Shown: positions 45,646 to 54,873 of the stretch, in pieces
How positions within the stretch are numbered: position 1 is the stretch's first letter
Layout of the letters: every line of letters begins with the position of its first letter
Origin: Alphaproteobacteria bacterium
GTDB taxonomy: Bacteria; Pseudomonadota; Alphaproteobacteria; Sphingomonadales; Sphingomonadaceae
Direction: 5' to 3'
Assembly (NCBI GenBank): GCA_018823325.1
Contig: JAHJIJ010000002.1
Span: forward strand, 186,001 to 250,000
Length of the DNA: 64,000 nucleotides
Program-made: the position numbers and the translations under genes
Notes under the pieces: model-generated
Databases searched by the model: none
Told to the model about the DNA's origin: nothing
Seen by the model: the letters and a program-made list of their open reading frames with translations, nothing else

Positions 45646-46914
45646 ATGACCGGACTATCAGCCACGGAAACCGGGATTCTGGAGCGTATCAAGCAACGCC
45701 AGGCCGATATGGCTGCGCAGGTTGTCGATTGGGCGCAGGTGAATTCGGGCAGTCGCAATCTCGACGGTCTGGAGCGAATGCGATCGCTGATCGCGGCAAG
45801 ACTTCACCCTGTCGCCGACACAGTGGAAACCGTCCCTCCTGAGGATGTCACGACACTCGACGAGGCCGGAAACCCGACTCCCCTGCTTCATGGCAGCAAT
45901 CTGCTTGCCCGCAAGCGCATCGCTGCCACTCGGCGGATCATCCTTACTGGGCATATGGACACCGTATTCCCGGCCGACCACGCTTTTCAAAGCTGCCAGT
46001 TGACCGAACCGGACCGGCTCAACGGGCCGGGGACCGCTGACATGAAGGGAGGCCTCATCGTCATGATCGAGGCGCTCTCAGCGCTGGAAGCTGCGGGGGT
46101 TATCCCGGACCTGGGCTGGGATGTCGTTGTGAACGCAGACGAAGAGGTCTCCTCGCTTGGCTCTGCCCGTCTGCTGCGGGAAACGGCGCGGCGTTGCCAG
46201 ATCGGCATGACGTTCGAGCCCTCGGTGACAGTGAACGGCACGCTGGCCAGTGCACGGCGCGGCAGCGGCAACTTTCTGGCCGTCCTGACCGGACGAACAG
46301 CCCATGCCGGGCGCAACCCGGAAGACGGCAGAAACGCAGTGATCGCTGCTGCGGACCTCGCACTCCGACTGGATGGGCTGAAGCAGACGATCAAGGGTCT
46401 TTCCGTGAACGTGGCACGCATGACCGGCGGCGGAGCGAACAATGTCGTTCCGGATCGGGCACGACTGAGCTGGAACATGCGGCCCGTCGATCATGAGGGC
46501 CAGCACAGCGCAGAAGAAGCGATTCCCGCCATCATTGCCGACATCCAAAGCCGGCATGAGGTGGATGTCGCCCTTTCAGGGAGTTTCGCGCGACCGCCCA
46601 AGCCCTTCGATGCGCGGCATCAGGCCCTGTTCGGCCTCGTGCGAGAGACAGGCGCGGATCTCGGCCAGACCATCGACTGGCAACCGAGCGGCGGTGTTTG
46701 CGACGGCAACAATATCGCGGCTGAAAATGTTGTGGTGGTGGACACCATGGGCGTGCGCGGCGGCGCCATTCACACGGAGCAGGAGTTCATGATCCTGAGT
46801 TCAATGAGCGAGCGCGCCGCACTGGCGGCCATCACCATCCTGCGGATCGCGCAAGGGAGGCTGGACGACGCATTGGCCAGGCAGCCCGACAGCGCAGGAG
46901 CCATTCATGCCTGA
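45646..46914 (+). CDS. M20 family metallohydrolase, first gene of the arginine succinyltransferase operon
   Basis: 422 residues. Zinc-ligand motifs of the M20 carboxypeptidase/deacylase family: TGHMDTVFP, NGPGTADMKGG, NADEEVSSLGSARL (catalytic Glu-Glu) and HTEQEFM near the end. GNFLAVLTGRTAHAG is the dimerisation domain. It overlaps astA by 8 bp, so it belongs to the AST operon. The usual succinylglutamate desuccinylase (AstE, a different fold) is missing; M20 enzymes commonly cleave N-acyl amino acids, so it may take that role. This is inference. Confidence 0.85.
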   Translation: MTGLSATETGILERIKQRQADMAAQVVDWAQVNSGSRNLDGLERMRSLIAARLHPVADTVETVPPEDVTTLDEAGNPTPLLHGSNLLARKRIAATRRIILTGHMDTVFPADHAFQSCQLTEPDRLNGPGTADMKGGLIVMIEALSALEAAGVIPDLGWDVVVNADEEVSSLGSARLLRETARRCQIGMTFEPSVTVNGTLASARRGSGNFLAVLTGRTAHAGRNPEDGRNAVIAAADLALRLDGLKQTIKGLSVNVARMTGGGANNVVPDRARLSWNMRPVDHEGQHSAEEAIPAIIADIQSRHEVDVALSGSFARPPKPFDARHQALFGLVRETGADLGQTIDWQPSGGVCDGNNIAAENVVVVDTMGVRGGAIHTEQEFMILSSMSERAALAAITILRIAQGRLDDALARQPDSAGAIHA

Positions 46915-47965
46915 GAGCTGGTTCGTTCGCCCGGCGACAACCGCCGATCTCGACGCCGTCTACGATCTTGCCGGGCAGACCGGTCCCGGTTTCACCAATC
47001 TGCCGCACGACCGTGATGCCCTGCACGCGCGGCTCGACCGCTCGCAACGCAGTTTCGAAGCGCAGCTGAGCCATCCCGATGACGAGCTCTACATGTTCGT
47101 GCTGCAGGAGGCAGGCAGCGGCCGGATCGGCGGCACGGCGCTCATCTTTTCGAGCGTGGGGACCAAGAAGCCCTTCTATTCCTACAAGCTCACACGCCTC
47201 TCGCAGCATTCCCGCCAGCTCGACCGGATCGTGACGACGAGCGTGCTCAATCTGGTCAACGACTTCGCCGGGGCGAGCGAAGTCGGCGGCCTGTTCCTCA
47301 TACCCGAGCTGCGCCGCAGCGGTCTTGGCGTCTTGCTCGCGCGCAGCCGCTATCTGTTCATGGCCATGCACCGTGAGCGGTTCGGCAAGGAAGTGCTGAC
47401 GGAACTACGGGGCTGGCAGGAACCGGAAGGCGTTTCACCCTTCTGGGAAGGATTGACCAGGCGCTTTTTCGACCTTGAGTTCGCCGAGGCCGACCGGTTC
47501 CATGCGCTGAACGGCAATCAGTTCATTGCCGACCTGATGCCCAAGCATCCGATCTATACGATCCTGCTGCCTCCGGAAGCGCAACAAGCCATCGGCAAGC
47601 CACACGCCAGTGGCGCGGCTGCGATGAAGCTGCTGGCGGCAGAGGGCTTCCGCTATGATGGCTATGTCGACCTGTTCGACGCCGGACCGACGATGCAGGC
47701 CAATGTGGATGAGCTGCGCGCCGTGAAGGACGGCCGGAGCGCCATGGCTTTTGCCGACCCGGCTCGGTCGGTCGAAGGGAAAGACACAGGCCAGCGCATG
47801 TTGCTTGCCGCCGGTCGCCTGCTCGATTTCCGTGCCTGGCGCAGCACAGGGCAGATCGAAGACGAGGCCCGGACGATCCGGCTGCCGGCTTCGGACATGG
47901 CGCTGGGTCGACTCGACGATGGCGACACAGCGTTTTTTGTCACGACGCCCCAGGGCACGAACTGA
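46907..47965 (+). CDS. astA: arginine N-succinyltransferase
   Basis: 352 residues, first enzyme of the AST arginine-catabolic pathway (arginine + succinyl-CoA). The N-terminal FVRPATTADLDAVYDLA and GFTNLPHDRDAL, then GGLFLIPELRRSGLGVLLARSRYLFMA, are AstA signatures in a GNAT-like fold. It starts 8 bp before the end of the M20 gene and is followed 11 bp on by astD. Length matches AstA (~340). Confidence 0.93.
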   Translation: MPESWFVRPATTADLDAVYDLAGQTGPGFTNLPHDRDALHARLDRSQRSFEAQLSHPDDELYMFVLQEAGSGRIGGTALIFSSVGTKKPFYSYKLTRLSQHSRQLDRIVTTSVLNLVNDFAGASEVGGLFLIPELRRSGLGVLLARSRYLFMAMHRERFGKEVLTELRGWQEPEGVSPFWEGLTRRFFDLEFAEADRFHALNGNQFIADLMPKHPIYTILLPPEAQQAIGKPHASGAAAMKLLAAEGFRYDGYVDLFDAGPTMQANVDELRAVKDGRSAMAFADPARSVEGKDTGQRMLLAAGRLLDFRAWRSTGQIEDEARTIRLPASDMALGRLDDGDTAFFVTTPQGTN

Positions 47966-47976
47966 CTGGGATTTCT

Positions 47977-49395
47977 ATGAGCGAACTTATCTCCACCGAC
48001 CCATGTACAGGCGAGACCGTCTGGCGCGGCGCCACAGCCGACGCCGCCAGCGTCGATGCAGCTGTGGGACGCGCCCGCGCGGCGCAGCCGATGTGGGAGC
48101 GGACCCCGCTCGAGAAAAGGATCGCAATCCTGCGCGCTTATGCCGACCGGGTAAACGAACGCGCCGAGGACGTGGCACGGCTGATCTCGCGCGAAACGGG
48201 CAAGCCCTTCTGGGAGACCAGGACGGAAGCGGCGAGCGTCGCGGCCAAGGTCGAGATTTCCATCGCTGCGCAGGCAGAGCGAGCCGGCGAGACGCAACGG
48301 GAAGCAGGCAGCTTCTCTCTGGCTCTGCGTCACCGTCCTCATGGTGTGCTCGCTGTGCTTGGCCCCTACAACTTCCCGGCGCATCTGCCCAATGGCCACA
48401 TCGTCCCGGCTTTGCTCGCCGGGAATACCGTCGTCTTCAAGCCGAGCGAACTGGCGCCAGCGACAGCAGAACTGATGGGCAAGCTCTGGCGGGATGCCGG
48501 CTTGCCCGATGGCGTGCTGGAAATCGTGCAAGGTGGCGGCGAGACCGGCAAAGCCTTGGCGGGGCATCAGGGAACGGACGGATTGCTGTTCACCGGCAGC
48601 TCGACGACCGGCCGGCTGCTGGCGCGACAGTTCGCCGAGACGCCCGGGCGCATTCTGGCGTTGGAGATGGGCGGCAATAACCCTTTGCTCGCCTGGGATA
48701 TCGCAGAAGGCGATCTGGATGCCGCCGTGGCCCTGATCGTCCAGTCCGGCTGGCTCTCGGCAGGCCAGCGCTGCACCTGTGCCCGGCGGCTGATCATGCA
48801 GGATAGCCTTGCTGATGCGCTGATCGACCGGATTACCGGCACACTCGATCGCCTGATCGTCGGTGCGCCGTTCGACGAGCCACAGCCGTTCATGGGTCCG
48901 GTGGTGGACAATCGCGCGGCCAACATGGTGCAACAGCGCGTAACCGAACTGCTCGCGATAGGCGGCAATCCGATCCGCCCTCTCGACCGCCGTGACGCCG
49001 CCCTGCCATTTCTCTCACCTGCTCTGATCGACATGACGGGCATCGACACGGCGCCCGACGAAGAAATTTTCGGTCCGGTGGTGCAGCTCTGGCGGGAAGC
49101 GGATTTCAGCGCTGCCGTTGCCCGCGCGAACGACACACGCTTTGGCTTGTCGGCCGCGATGCTGGGCGGAAGCCGGGCGCAGTTCGATAACTTTCGGAGC
49201 GCCACCCGGGCCGGCGTCGTCAACTGGAACCGGCCAACAAATGGCGCCAGTTCGGCGATGCCGTTCGGCGGGATCGGCGATAGCGGCAATCTGCGCCCAA
49301 GCGCCTATTATGCCGCCGATTATTGCGCATTTCCCGTCGCCGGCATGGAAGCGCCCGCGCTCGAGGGCGCATTGGGAACGGGGCTGCGCGCATGA
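47977..49395 (+). CDS. astD: N-succinylglutamate 5-semialdehyde dehydrogenase
   Basis: 472 residues, aldehyde dehydrogenase superfamily. GPYNFPAHLPNGHIVPALLAGNTVVFKPSELAP is the cofactor and substrate region. The catalytic Glu is in LEMGGNNPLLAWD and the catalytic Cys in SGWLSAGQRCTCARRL. FGPVVQLW is typical of AstD. It oxidises succinylglutamate semialdehyde in the AST pathway. The stop overlaps the astB start (ATGA). Confidence 0.93.
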   Translation: MSELISTDPCTGETVWRGATADAASVDAAVGRARAAQPMWERTPLEKRIAILRAYADRVNERAEDVARLISRETGKPFWETRTEAASVAAKVEISIAAQAERAGETQREAGSFSLALRHRPHGVLAVLGPYNFPAHLPNGHIVPALLAGNTVVFKPSELAPATAELMGKLWRDAGLPDGVLEIVQGGGETGKALAGHQGTDGLLFTGSSTTGRLLARQFAETPGRILALEMGGNNPLLAWDIAEGDLDAAVALIVQSGWLSAGQRCTCARRLIMQDSLADALIDRITGTLDRLIVGAPFDEPQPFMGPVVDNRAANMVQQRVTELLAIGGNPIRPLDRRDAALPFLSPALIDMTGIDTAPDEEIFGPVVQLWREADFSAAVARANDTRFGLSAAMLGGSRAQFDNFRSATRAGVVNWNRPTNGASSAMPFGGIGDSGNLRPSAYYAADYCAFPVAGMEAPALEGALGTGLRA

Positions 49396-50684
49396 CGACC
49401 GCCTCCGGTTTTCGCGAGATCAATTTCGATGGGCTGATCGGGCCCAGTCATAATTATGCAGGGCTGAGCCTCGGCAACCTTGCCGCTACAATGCACGCCG
49501 GCAAGATTTCCCGCCCCCGCGAGGCAGCGTTGCAGGGCCTGGCCAAGATGCGGCTGATGCTTTCATTGGGGCTTGGCCAGGGCTTCTTCCTGCCCCATGA
49601 GCGACCCAATGTCGCGTGGCTGCGGCAATTCGGCTTCGGCGGCTCGGACGCGCAGGTGTGCGCGCAGGCATGGCGCGAGGAGCCACTGCTATTCGCACAG
49701 GCGTGCAGCGCCTCCGCCATGTGGGCAGCCAATGCGGCAACCGTTTCGCCGGCCCCGGATACGGCAGACGGGCGCACGCACTTCACCGTCGCGAACCTTT
49801 CGACGATGGCGCACCGGAGCCATGAATGGCCCGAAACATTGAGGCAATTGCGGCATATCTTCGCCGACCAGCGCTACTTTGCCGTTCATGAGCCGGTCCC
49901 GGCGCGGTTCGGTGACGAAGGTGCTGCCAACTTCATGCGTCTGGCGGCGCCGGTGGACGAGCGCGGCGTCGAGATCATGGTCTACGGTGAGGCGGGAGGG
50001 GCCTTTCCGGCGCGGCAGTCGGCCGAGGGCTGCCGCGCGATCTTCCGCAGGCACGGCATCGAGAGTAGCCTCACCGTGCAGCAATCGCCCGAAGCGATCG
50101 CCGCCGGAGCCTTCCACAATGATGTGGTCGCCGTGGCGCACGAGAACATCCTCTTCGCGCACGAAGAGGCCTTTGCAGACAAAGACGCCTTCTACGAGGC
50201 GCTGCAAACACGCTGCAATGATCTGGTCATCGTGGAAGTGCCGGCCAGCGAAGTCTCGCTCGAAGCGGCAATCGCATCCTACCTCTTCAACTCGCAACTG
50301 GTGACCTTGCCGGATGGCCAGCGGGCTCTCATTCTGCCGATGGAGTGCAAGGAGACGCCATCCGTCAGGCGCTGGATCGAGGCCAATGTCGGCGCGAACG
50401 GCCCCATCCACGCTGCCCATTTCATCGATGTGCGGGAATCCATGCACAATGGCGGAGGCCCGGCCTGCCTGCGTTTGCGCGTATTGCTCTCACCCGAGGC
50501 GGAGCGTGCGGTAAACCCCGCCTATCTGCTCGACGCCCGGACGATCGAGCGGCTGGAAGCCGTTGTGAGTTCCCATTGGCCTGAGCAGCTCTCCCCGACC
50601 TGTCTGGGGCTGTCTGACAGCTGGCAGCATTTCAACAATGCGCGAGGCGAACTGCTCGCCGTCCTGGAGCAACCATTTGAATGA
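49392..50684 (+). CDS. astB: N-succinylarginine dihydrolase
   Basis: 430 residues, guanidine-modifying fold. FREINFDGLIGPSHNYAGLSLGN at the N-terminus, and near the C-terminus the catalytic His and Cys in MHNGGGPACLRLRV, are the AstB signature; family length ~447. It converts succinylarginine to succinylornithine, CO2 and ammonia. The start overlaps astD by 4 bp and the end overlaps the next gene by 4 bp. Confidence 0.93.
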   Translation: MTTASGFREINFDGLIGPSHNYAGLSLGNLAATMHAGKISRPREAALQGLAKMRLMLSLGLGQGFFLPHERPNVAWLRQFGFGGSDAQVCAQAWREEPLLFAQACSASAMWAANAATVSPAPDTADGRTHFTVANLSTMAHRSHEWPETLRQLRHIFADQRYFAVHEPVPARFGDEGAANFMRLAAPVDERGVEIMVYGEAGGAFPARQSAEGCRAIFRRHGIESSLTVQQSPEAIAAGAFHNDVVAVAHENILFAHEEAFADKDAFYEALQTRCNDLVIVEVPASEVSLEAAIASYLFNSQLVTLPDGQRALILPMECKETPSVRRWIEANVGANGPIHAAHFIDVRESMHNGGGPACLRLRVLLSPEAERAVNPAYLLDARTIERLEAVVSSHWPEQLSPTCLGLSDSWQHFNNARGELLAVLEQPFE

Positions 50685-52060
50685 CCGACTTCGTCCACCC
50701 CGACGACATCCGCCTCGCCTTTTCCGAAGCCATGTCGGCCATGTATCGCGCAGAGGTTCCTCTCTATGGTGACCTTCTGGACATCGTTGCTGCCACGAAT
50801 GCACGGGTGCTTGAAGACGATCCCGCATTGACGGCACGTCTCGCAGCCGGCGGGGAACTCGATCGCCTGAACGCTGAGCGACACGGCGCCATCCGCGTCG
50901 GGACAGCAGCGGAGTTGCAGCTGATGCGGCGGCTCTTTGCGGTGATGGGCATGGTTCCGGTTGGCTACTATGACCTCGCCGTTGCGGGCTTGCCCGTGCA
51001 TTCCACGGCGTTTCGCCCCGTCGACAATGACTCCCTGGGCCGATGCGCCTTTCGTGTCTTCTGCTCTCTCTTGCGGCTCGACCTCATCCAGGACGCCGGC
51101 TTGCGCGCAAAAGCCGCGGACATCCTCGCACGCCGCCACATCGTTACGGATGAGGCGCTCAACCTGATTGAGCGGTTCGAGCGGGAGGGCGGACTGACCA
51201 CCGAAGATGCCGAGGCATTTGTATTGCAGGCGCTGGAGACGTTCCGCTGGCACGGCGAGGCGCTCGTTGACCACGCAACCTACGATGCATTCAGTCGGGC
51301 ACATCGGCTCATTGCTGATATCGTTTGCTTCCGCGGGCCGCATATCAACCATCTCACACCCCGCGCACTCGACATCGATGCGGTCCAAGCCGAGATGCTC
51401 AGGCGCGGGATCAAGGCAAAGGCCCTTATCGAAGGACCACCCCGGCGCTCGGTGCCAATCCTGCTGAGGCAGACGAGTTTCCAGGCATTGGAGGAGCAGA
51501 TCCTTTTTCGTGGAAGCGCGGGTACTGTCGCAGGCGTGCACACGGCACGCTTCGGCGAGATCGAACAACGCGGTGTTGCCCTCACCCCCCGCGGACGCGC
51601 GCTCTATGATGATTTGCTGACCGAGGCTGAGAATGCACGCAGCCTCGGCGATTCAACATATGAAGCAAAGCTCTCCGAGATTTTTGCGCGCTTTCCGGAT
51701 GATCTGGATGACATTCGCAGAGAGGGCCTCGGCTATTTCACCTACGCACCGACGGATAAAGGCAAGACGCAGCTGCTGGCCGGGCACTTTCCGGCCGGAT
51801 CGCCAGATGACCTCATCAAGGATGGCTGGCTCGTGGCGACGCCGATCACCTACGAGGATTTCCTGCCCGTCAGTGCCGCCGGCATCTTCCGGTCCAACCT
51901 CGCCGAGGGCAATGCCACGTCTCTGGGTGCAAGCGCCTCGCAGGATGATTTCGAAGCGGCCTTAGGCATGGCCTGCATCGATCCTTTCGGTCTGTATCTT
52001 GATCAGGAGCAGGATTCACTGGACGCGCTGGAAGCCGCTATCAACCCTTCGGCAGGTTGA
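50681..52060 (+). CDS. 2-oxoadipate dioxygenase/decarboxylase family protein (HglS/YdcJ, DUF1338)
   Basis: 459 residues. GYYDLAVAGLPVHSTAFRPV (about residues 94-113) and FRGPHINHLTPRALDID (about 218-234) are the two conserved His-bearing segments of DUF1338, the non-heme iron enzyme family that converts 2-oxoadipate to D-2-hydroxyglutarate in lysine breakdown. Length fits (~460). It is the last gene of the AST operon (ATGA overlap with astB), an unexpected link between arginine and 2-oxo-acid catabolism. Other known lysine catabolic genes are not in the window. Confidence 0.82.
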   Translation: MTDFVHPDDIRLAFSEAMSAMYRAEVPLYGDLLDIVAATNARVLEDDPALTARLAAGGELDRLNAERHGAIRVGTAAELQLMRRLFAVMGMVPVGYYDLAVAGLPVHSTAFRPVDNDSLGRCAFRVFCSLLRLDLIQDAGLRAKAADILARRHIVTDEALNLIERFEREGGLTTEDAEAFVLQALETFRWHGEALVDHATYDAFSRAHRLIADIVCFRGPHINHLTPRALDIDAVQAEMLRRGIKAKALIEGPPRRSVPILLRQTSFQALEEQILFRGSAGTVAGVHTARFGEIEQRGVALTPRGRALYDDLLTEAENARSLGDSTYEAKLSEIFARFPDDLDDIRREGLGYFTYAPTDKGKTQLLAGHFPAGSPDDLIKDGWLVATPITYEDFLPVSAAGIFRSNLAEGNATSLGASASQDDFEAALGMACIDPFGLYLDQEQDSLDALEAAINPSAG

Positions 52061-52092
52061 TCATCGCTGCAGGTGGCCCCGACCCTCGCCAG

Positions 52093-53097
52093 TCAGGCGG
52101 CGCTTTTACCCTCTTCGATCAGCGCACGCGCTCTCGCGATGAGACGGTCCACCATGTCTTGATAGAACATGCGGTCAGTCTCATTTTCGGCGATCCAAAG
52201 ATCGGCCTCACGTCGCACCGTCTCATCATACATGGCCCGGAACACGGCCGCGCCGGGATCAGTAAGCTGCAGGACGATATCGCGACGCCTGGTGGGCCGC
52301 AAACGGTGGATAAGGCCCGCCTCTTCCAGCGCCGAGACCGTGCGGCCGATCTGACTCTTGTCGCGCCCCATCGCGGTGATCAGCCGTGCCATTGGCAAAG
52401 GTGAATACAAACCGATGAGCGACAGGACCTGACCCTGAAAATTGGACAGGCCGTGAGTTCGCTGGCAAGCCAGCATAGCGCTGCGCTTGAGATAGGCCAC
52501 AAGGCCAACCAGCTTTGGCGTGATGAGATCAGCCGGGGGTTCAACCGGTTTTCCGTCGGGCCCGCTGGGCCAGACCGGTGGACCGGACGCCCCCCCAACC
52601 GCACTTATGATTCCTGCCTCCGCGCTCAGACAGCGTTCCTGGCCGTAGATGCGCGCTGCCTGCTGGGCGAGTTCATCCGTCAAGACGCCAAAGCGTTGAA
52701 GCTCGTGAGGATCGATCCCGGCGGTGAGCAGGCCGTCGCGGGCGCGCGCAATCGCCCGGATGCGCTCGAACAAAAGTTTTCCGGGGGGGAGCAAGGTCAG
52801 CCGCGACCGCAGCTTCTCCCGTTCCACCAATCCGTCCCGCTCCAGCGGCTTGATCGCCCGGCTGACCTGCGCCTTTTCATAACCTGCGATCGCCACGATG
52901 TCCTGCGATGCCAGCCCGCCCGAAAATCCAAGCAACAGCAATAGATGGCGGTGGATTTCCTTGTATCCAATCTCCCGTTCGAAAATCGGGAGCCCGCCTT
53001 CCCGGATCACGCGCATGAGCAGCATAAGGCGCATGCCGAGAAGCCCTTCGTCCTGCATGGGAGCGTTCGTCGCCTCGTCGACCACAGTTATTTTCAC
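52093..53097 (-). CDS. transcriptional regulator with two tandem MarR domains
   Basis: 334 residues from the GTG at 53097, which has GGGGGAGGG just upstream. The protein carries two separate winged-helix MarR modules. The first, about residues 40-130, contains AIAGYEKAQVSRAIKPLERDGLVEREK. The second, about 220-320, contains MGRDKSQIGRTVSALEEAGLIHRLRPTRRRD. A Gly/Pro-rich linker joins them. MarR proteins are normally ~150 residues that dimerise, so this is an internal-duplication form. Convergent with the AST/HglS operon (33 bp apart) and divergent from a DUF3817 gene. Likely a local regulator, ligand unknown. Confidence 0.82.
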   Translation of the reverse strand: MKITVVDEATNAPMQDEGLLGMRLMLLMRVIREGGLPIFEREIGYKEIHRHLLLLLGFSGGLASQDIVAIAGYEKAQVSRAIKPLERDGLVEREKLRSRLTLLPPGKLLFERIRAIARARDGLLTAGIDPHELQRFGVLTDELAQQAARIYGQERCLSAEAGIISAVGGASGPPVWPSGPDGKPVEPPADLITPKLVGLVAYLKRSAMLACQRTHGLSNFQGQVLSLIGLYSPLPMARLITAMGRDKSQIGRTVSALEEAGLIHRLRPTRRRDIVLQLTDPGAAVFRAMYDETVRREADLWIAENETDRMFYQDMVDRLIARARALIEEGKSAA

Positions 53098-53238
53098 TCC
53101 CTCCCCCGCTGACGCGTTCGTAGACAGTTGATAAAGCCGATCCGACGCGATCAGGCAACATGCAGGCAAAGCGCATGTCATTCTTGCGCTACAGCTGTGA
53201 TCGGAACGCGACAGACCAATGCTTGCTCAGGAGATCAT

Positions 53239-53550
53239 GTGCTCAGAACTTTTCGTTATATCGCCTTGTTCGAAGGCGTTACCACGCTAGCCCTGTTCCT
53301 CGTCGCGATGCCGCTCAAATATGCGTTCGACAATCCCGTGCTCATCCGCCCAGTCGGGATGATCCACGGCATCGCCTTCCTCATCTACATCGGCGCCATG
53401 TTGTTCATGCTGCCGGGCAAGGGGTTGGGCGCTCTAGGTTGGCTCAGGACGGCGCTCGCTTCGTTTTTTCCGTTCGGAACTTTTCTGAACGATCCTTATC
53501 TGCGCCGGCGGGAAGCAGCTCTGGCAGCGCGGCAAACGCAGGTAACCTGA
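53239..53550 (+). CDS. DUF3817 small membrane protein
   Basis: 103 residues. GTG at 53239 has AGGAGA 5 bases upstream; the longer open frame is not preferred. The motif FRYIALFEGVTTLALF at the start, MIHGIAFLIYIGAMLFML in the middle and FPFGTFLNDPYLRRRE at the end are typical of DUF3817. Two or three membrane helices. Function unknown; sits between the double-MarR regulator and fghA, convergent to the latter. Confidence 0.85.
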   Translation: MLRTFRYIALFEGVTTLALFLVAMPLKYAFDNPVLIRPVGMIHGIAFLIYIGAMLFMLPGKGLGALGWLRTALASFFPFGTFLNDPYLRRREAALAARQTQVT

Positions 53551-53575
53551 CAGGCTGAGAGTGCGGGCGGCTGAG

Positions 53576-54421
53576 TCAGTTCCTCAGCCGCTGGGCATGC
53601 CAGCGAACATGCTCGCCCATGAAGGTCGAGATGAAATAATAGCTGTGATCATAGCCCGGCTGCATGCGGATGGTCGCATCGAGGCCCGCCTTGGCGCAGG
53701 CGTCCTCAAGTAAATGGGTCTTCAGTTCCTGTTCAAGGAAATTGTCGGCAGCCCCCTGGTCGACGAGGAGGTTCGGCAGACTGGCCCCGCTCTCGATCAG
53801 CGCCACCGCGTCGTACTCCGCCCAAGCCGATTTGTCGTCGCCCAGATAGCCGGCCAGCGCCTTCTGTCCCCACGGGACCTGACTCGGTGCGACGATCGGC
53901 GCAAAGGCTGAAACGGAGCGGAAGCGCGAGGGGTTCCGCAGTGCAATGGTCAGCGCACCGTGGCCACCCATGCTGTGGCCGGTGATGCCCTGCCGCGCCA
54001 TATCGACAGGGAACTTGGCCGCAATCAGTTCGGGCAACTCCTGTTCAACATAGCTCCGCATCCGGTAATGCCGATCGAATGGAGGCTGCGTGGCATCGAC
54101 ATAGAAGCCGGCACCCAATCCGAAATCATATTTCCCCTCGGCATCGTCGGGCACCTCCTCGCCGCGCGGACTGGTGTCCGGCGCCACAAAGACGATTTTC
54201 TCGGCGGCGCAGGCCGCGCGATACTCACCCTTCTCCATCACATTGGCATGGGTGCAGGTGAGGCCAGAGAGATAAAAAAGGACCGGCAGCCTTTCGCCGG
54301 GCTCATGCTCGGGGACGAAAACGGCGAAGGTCATCGCCGTTCCCGTCTCCCGTGATTGGTGCCGGTAGACGCCCTGGACGCCGCCATAGGCTTTGTTCGT
54401 CGAAAGCGTCTCCAGCGTCAT
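53576..54421 (-). CDS. fghA: S-formylglutathione hydrolase
   Basis: 281 residues, alpha/beta hydrolase of the esterase D type. The nucleophile elbow is GHSMGGHGALTIAL (about residue 147), the acid is likely in LLVDQGAADNF and the histidine in PGYDHSYYF. YLSGLTCTHANVMEKG is the family N-terminal motif. It hydrolyses S-formylglutathione to formate and glutathione, the step after FrmA. Starts 3 bp after the VOC protein gene. Confidence 0.93.
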   Translation of the reverse strand: MTLETLSTNKAYGGVQGVYRHQSRETGTAMTFAVFVPEHEPGERLPVLFYLSGLTCTHANVMEKGEYRAACAAEKIVFVAPDTSPRGEEVPDDAEGKYDFGLGAGFYVDATQPPFDRHYRMRSYVEQELPELIAAKFPVDMARQGITGHSMGGHGALTIALRNPSRFRSVSAFAPIVAPSQVPWGQKALAGYLGDDKSAWAEYDAVALIESGASLPNLLVDQGAADNFLEQELKTHLLEDACAKAGLDATIRMQPGYDHSYYFISTFMGEHVRWHAQRLRN

Positions 54422-54424
54422 CGA

Positions 54425-54808
54425 TCAGGCCCCTTCAGGCAGCTGACAGAAGGCGCAAATCTTGTTGCCGAACGGATCGCGCAAATAGGCGCCATAGGCA
54501 TTGCCCGGCGCATTCGGGCGCTTGCCCGGCTCGCCTTCGGACTTGCCGCCATTGGCGAGGCCAGCGGCATGGAACGCATCCACGGCTTCCTTGTTTGGCG
54601 CCGCAAAGCCGATGGTACCGCCATTGGCGTGCGTTGCGGCTTCGCCATTGATCGGTGTCACGAAGCCAAAGGCCGCGCCATTGTGCGAATAGAAGGTGCG
54701 ATCGCCGACATTGTGGCCGGGGGCGGCACCCAGCGCTCCGAGCGTGGCATCATAGAACGCCTTGCTCTTCTCCAGATCGTTCGAACCGACCATGATATGC
54801 GTATACAT
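54425..54808 (-). CDS. VOC-superfamily (glyoxalase-like) protein
   Basis: 127 residues. MYTHIMVGSNDLEKSKAFYDATLGALG is the start of a VOC/glyoxalase fold with the metal-ligand His, and GTIGFAAPNKEAVDAFHAAGLANGG plus YGAYLRDPFGNKICAFCQ complete it. It lies inside the formaldehyde operon between frmA and fghA, suggesting a glutathione-adduct substrate. That role is inferred from position only. Confidence 0.85.
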   Translation of the reverse strand: MYTHIMVGSNDLEKSKAFYDATLGALGAAPGHNVGDRTFYSHNGAAFGFVTPINGEAATHANGGTIGFAAPNKEAVDAFHAAGLANGGKSEGEPGKRPNAPGNAYGAYLRDPFGNKICAFCQLPEGA

Positions 54809-54873
54809 TCGAGACTCTCCTTGGACTTGAAACGAGCTAGCAGAAGGGCGCGGCCGGAGGGACCGCTCCCCGG

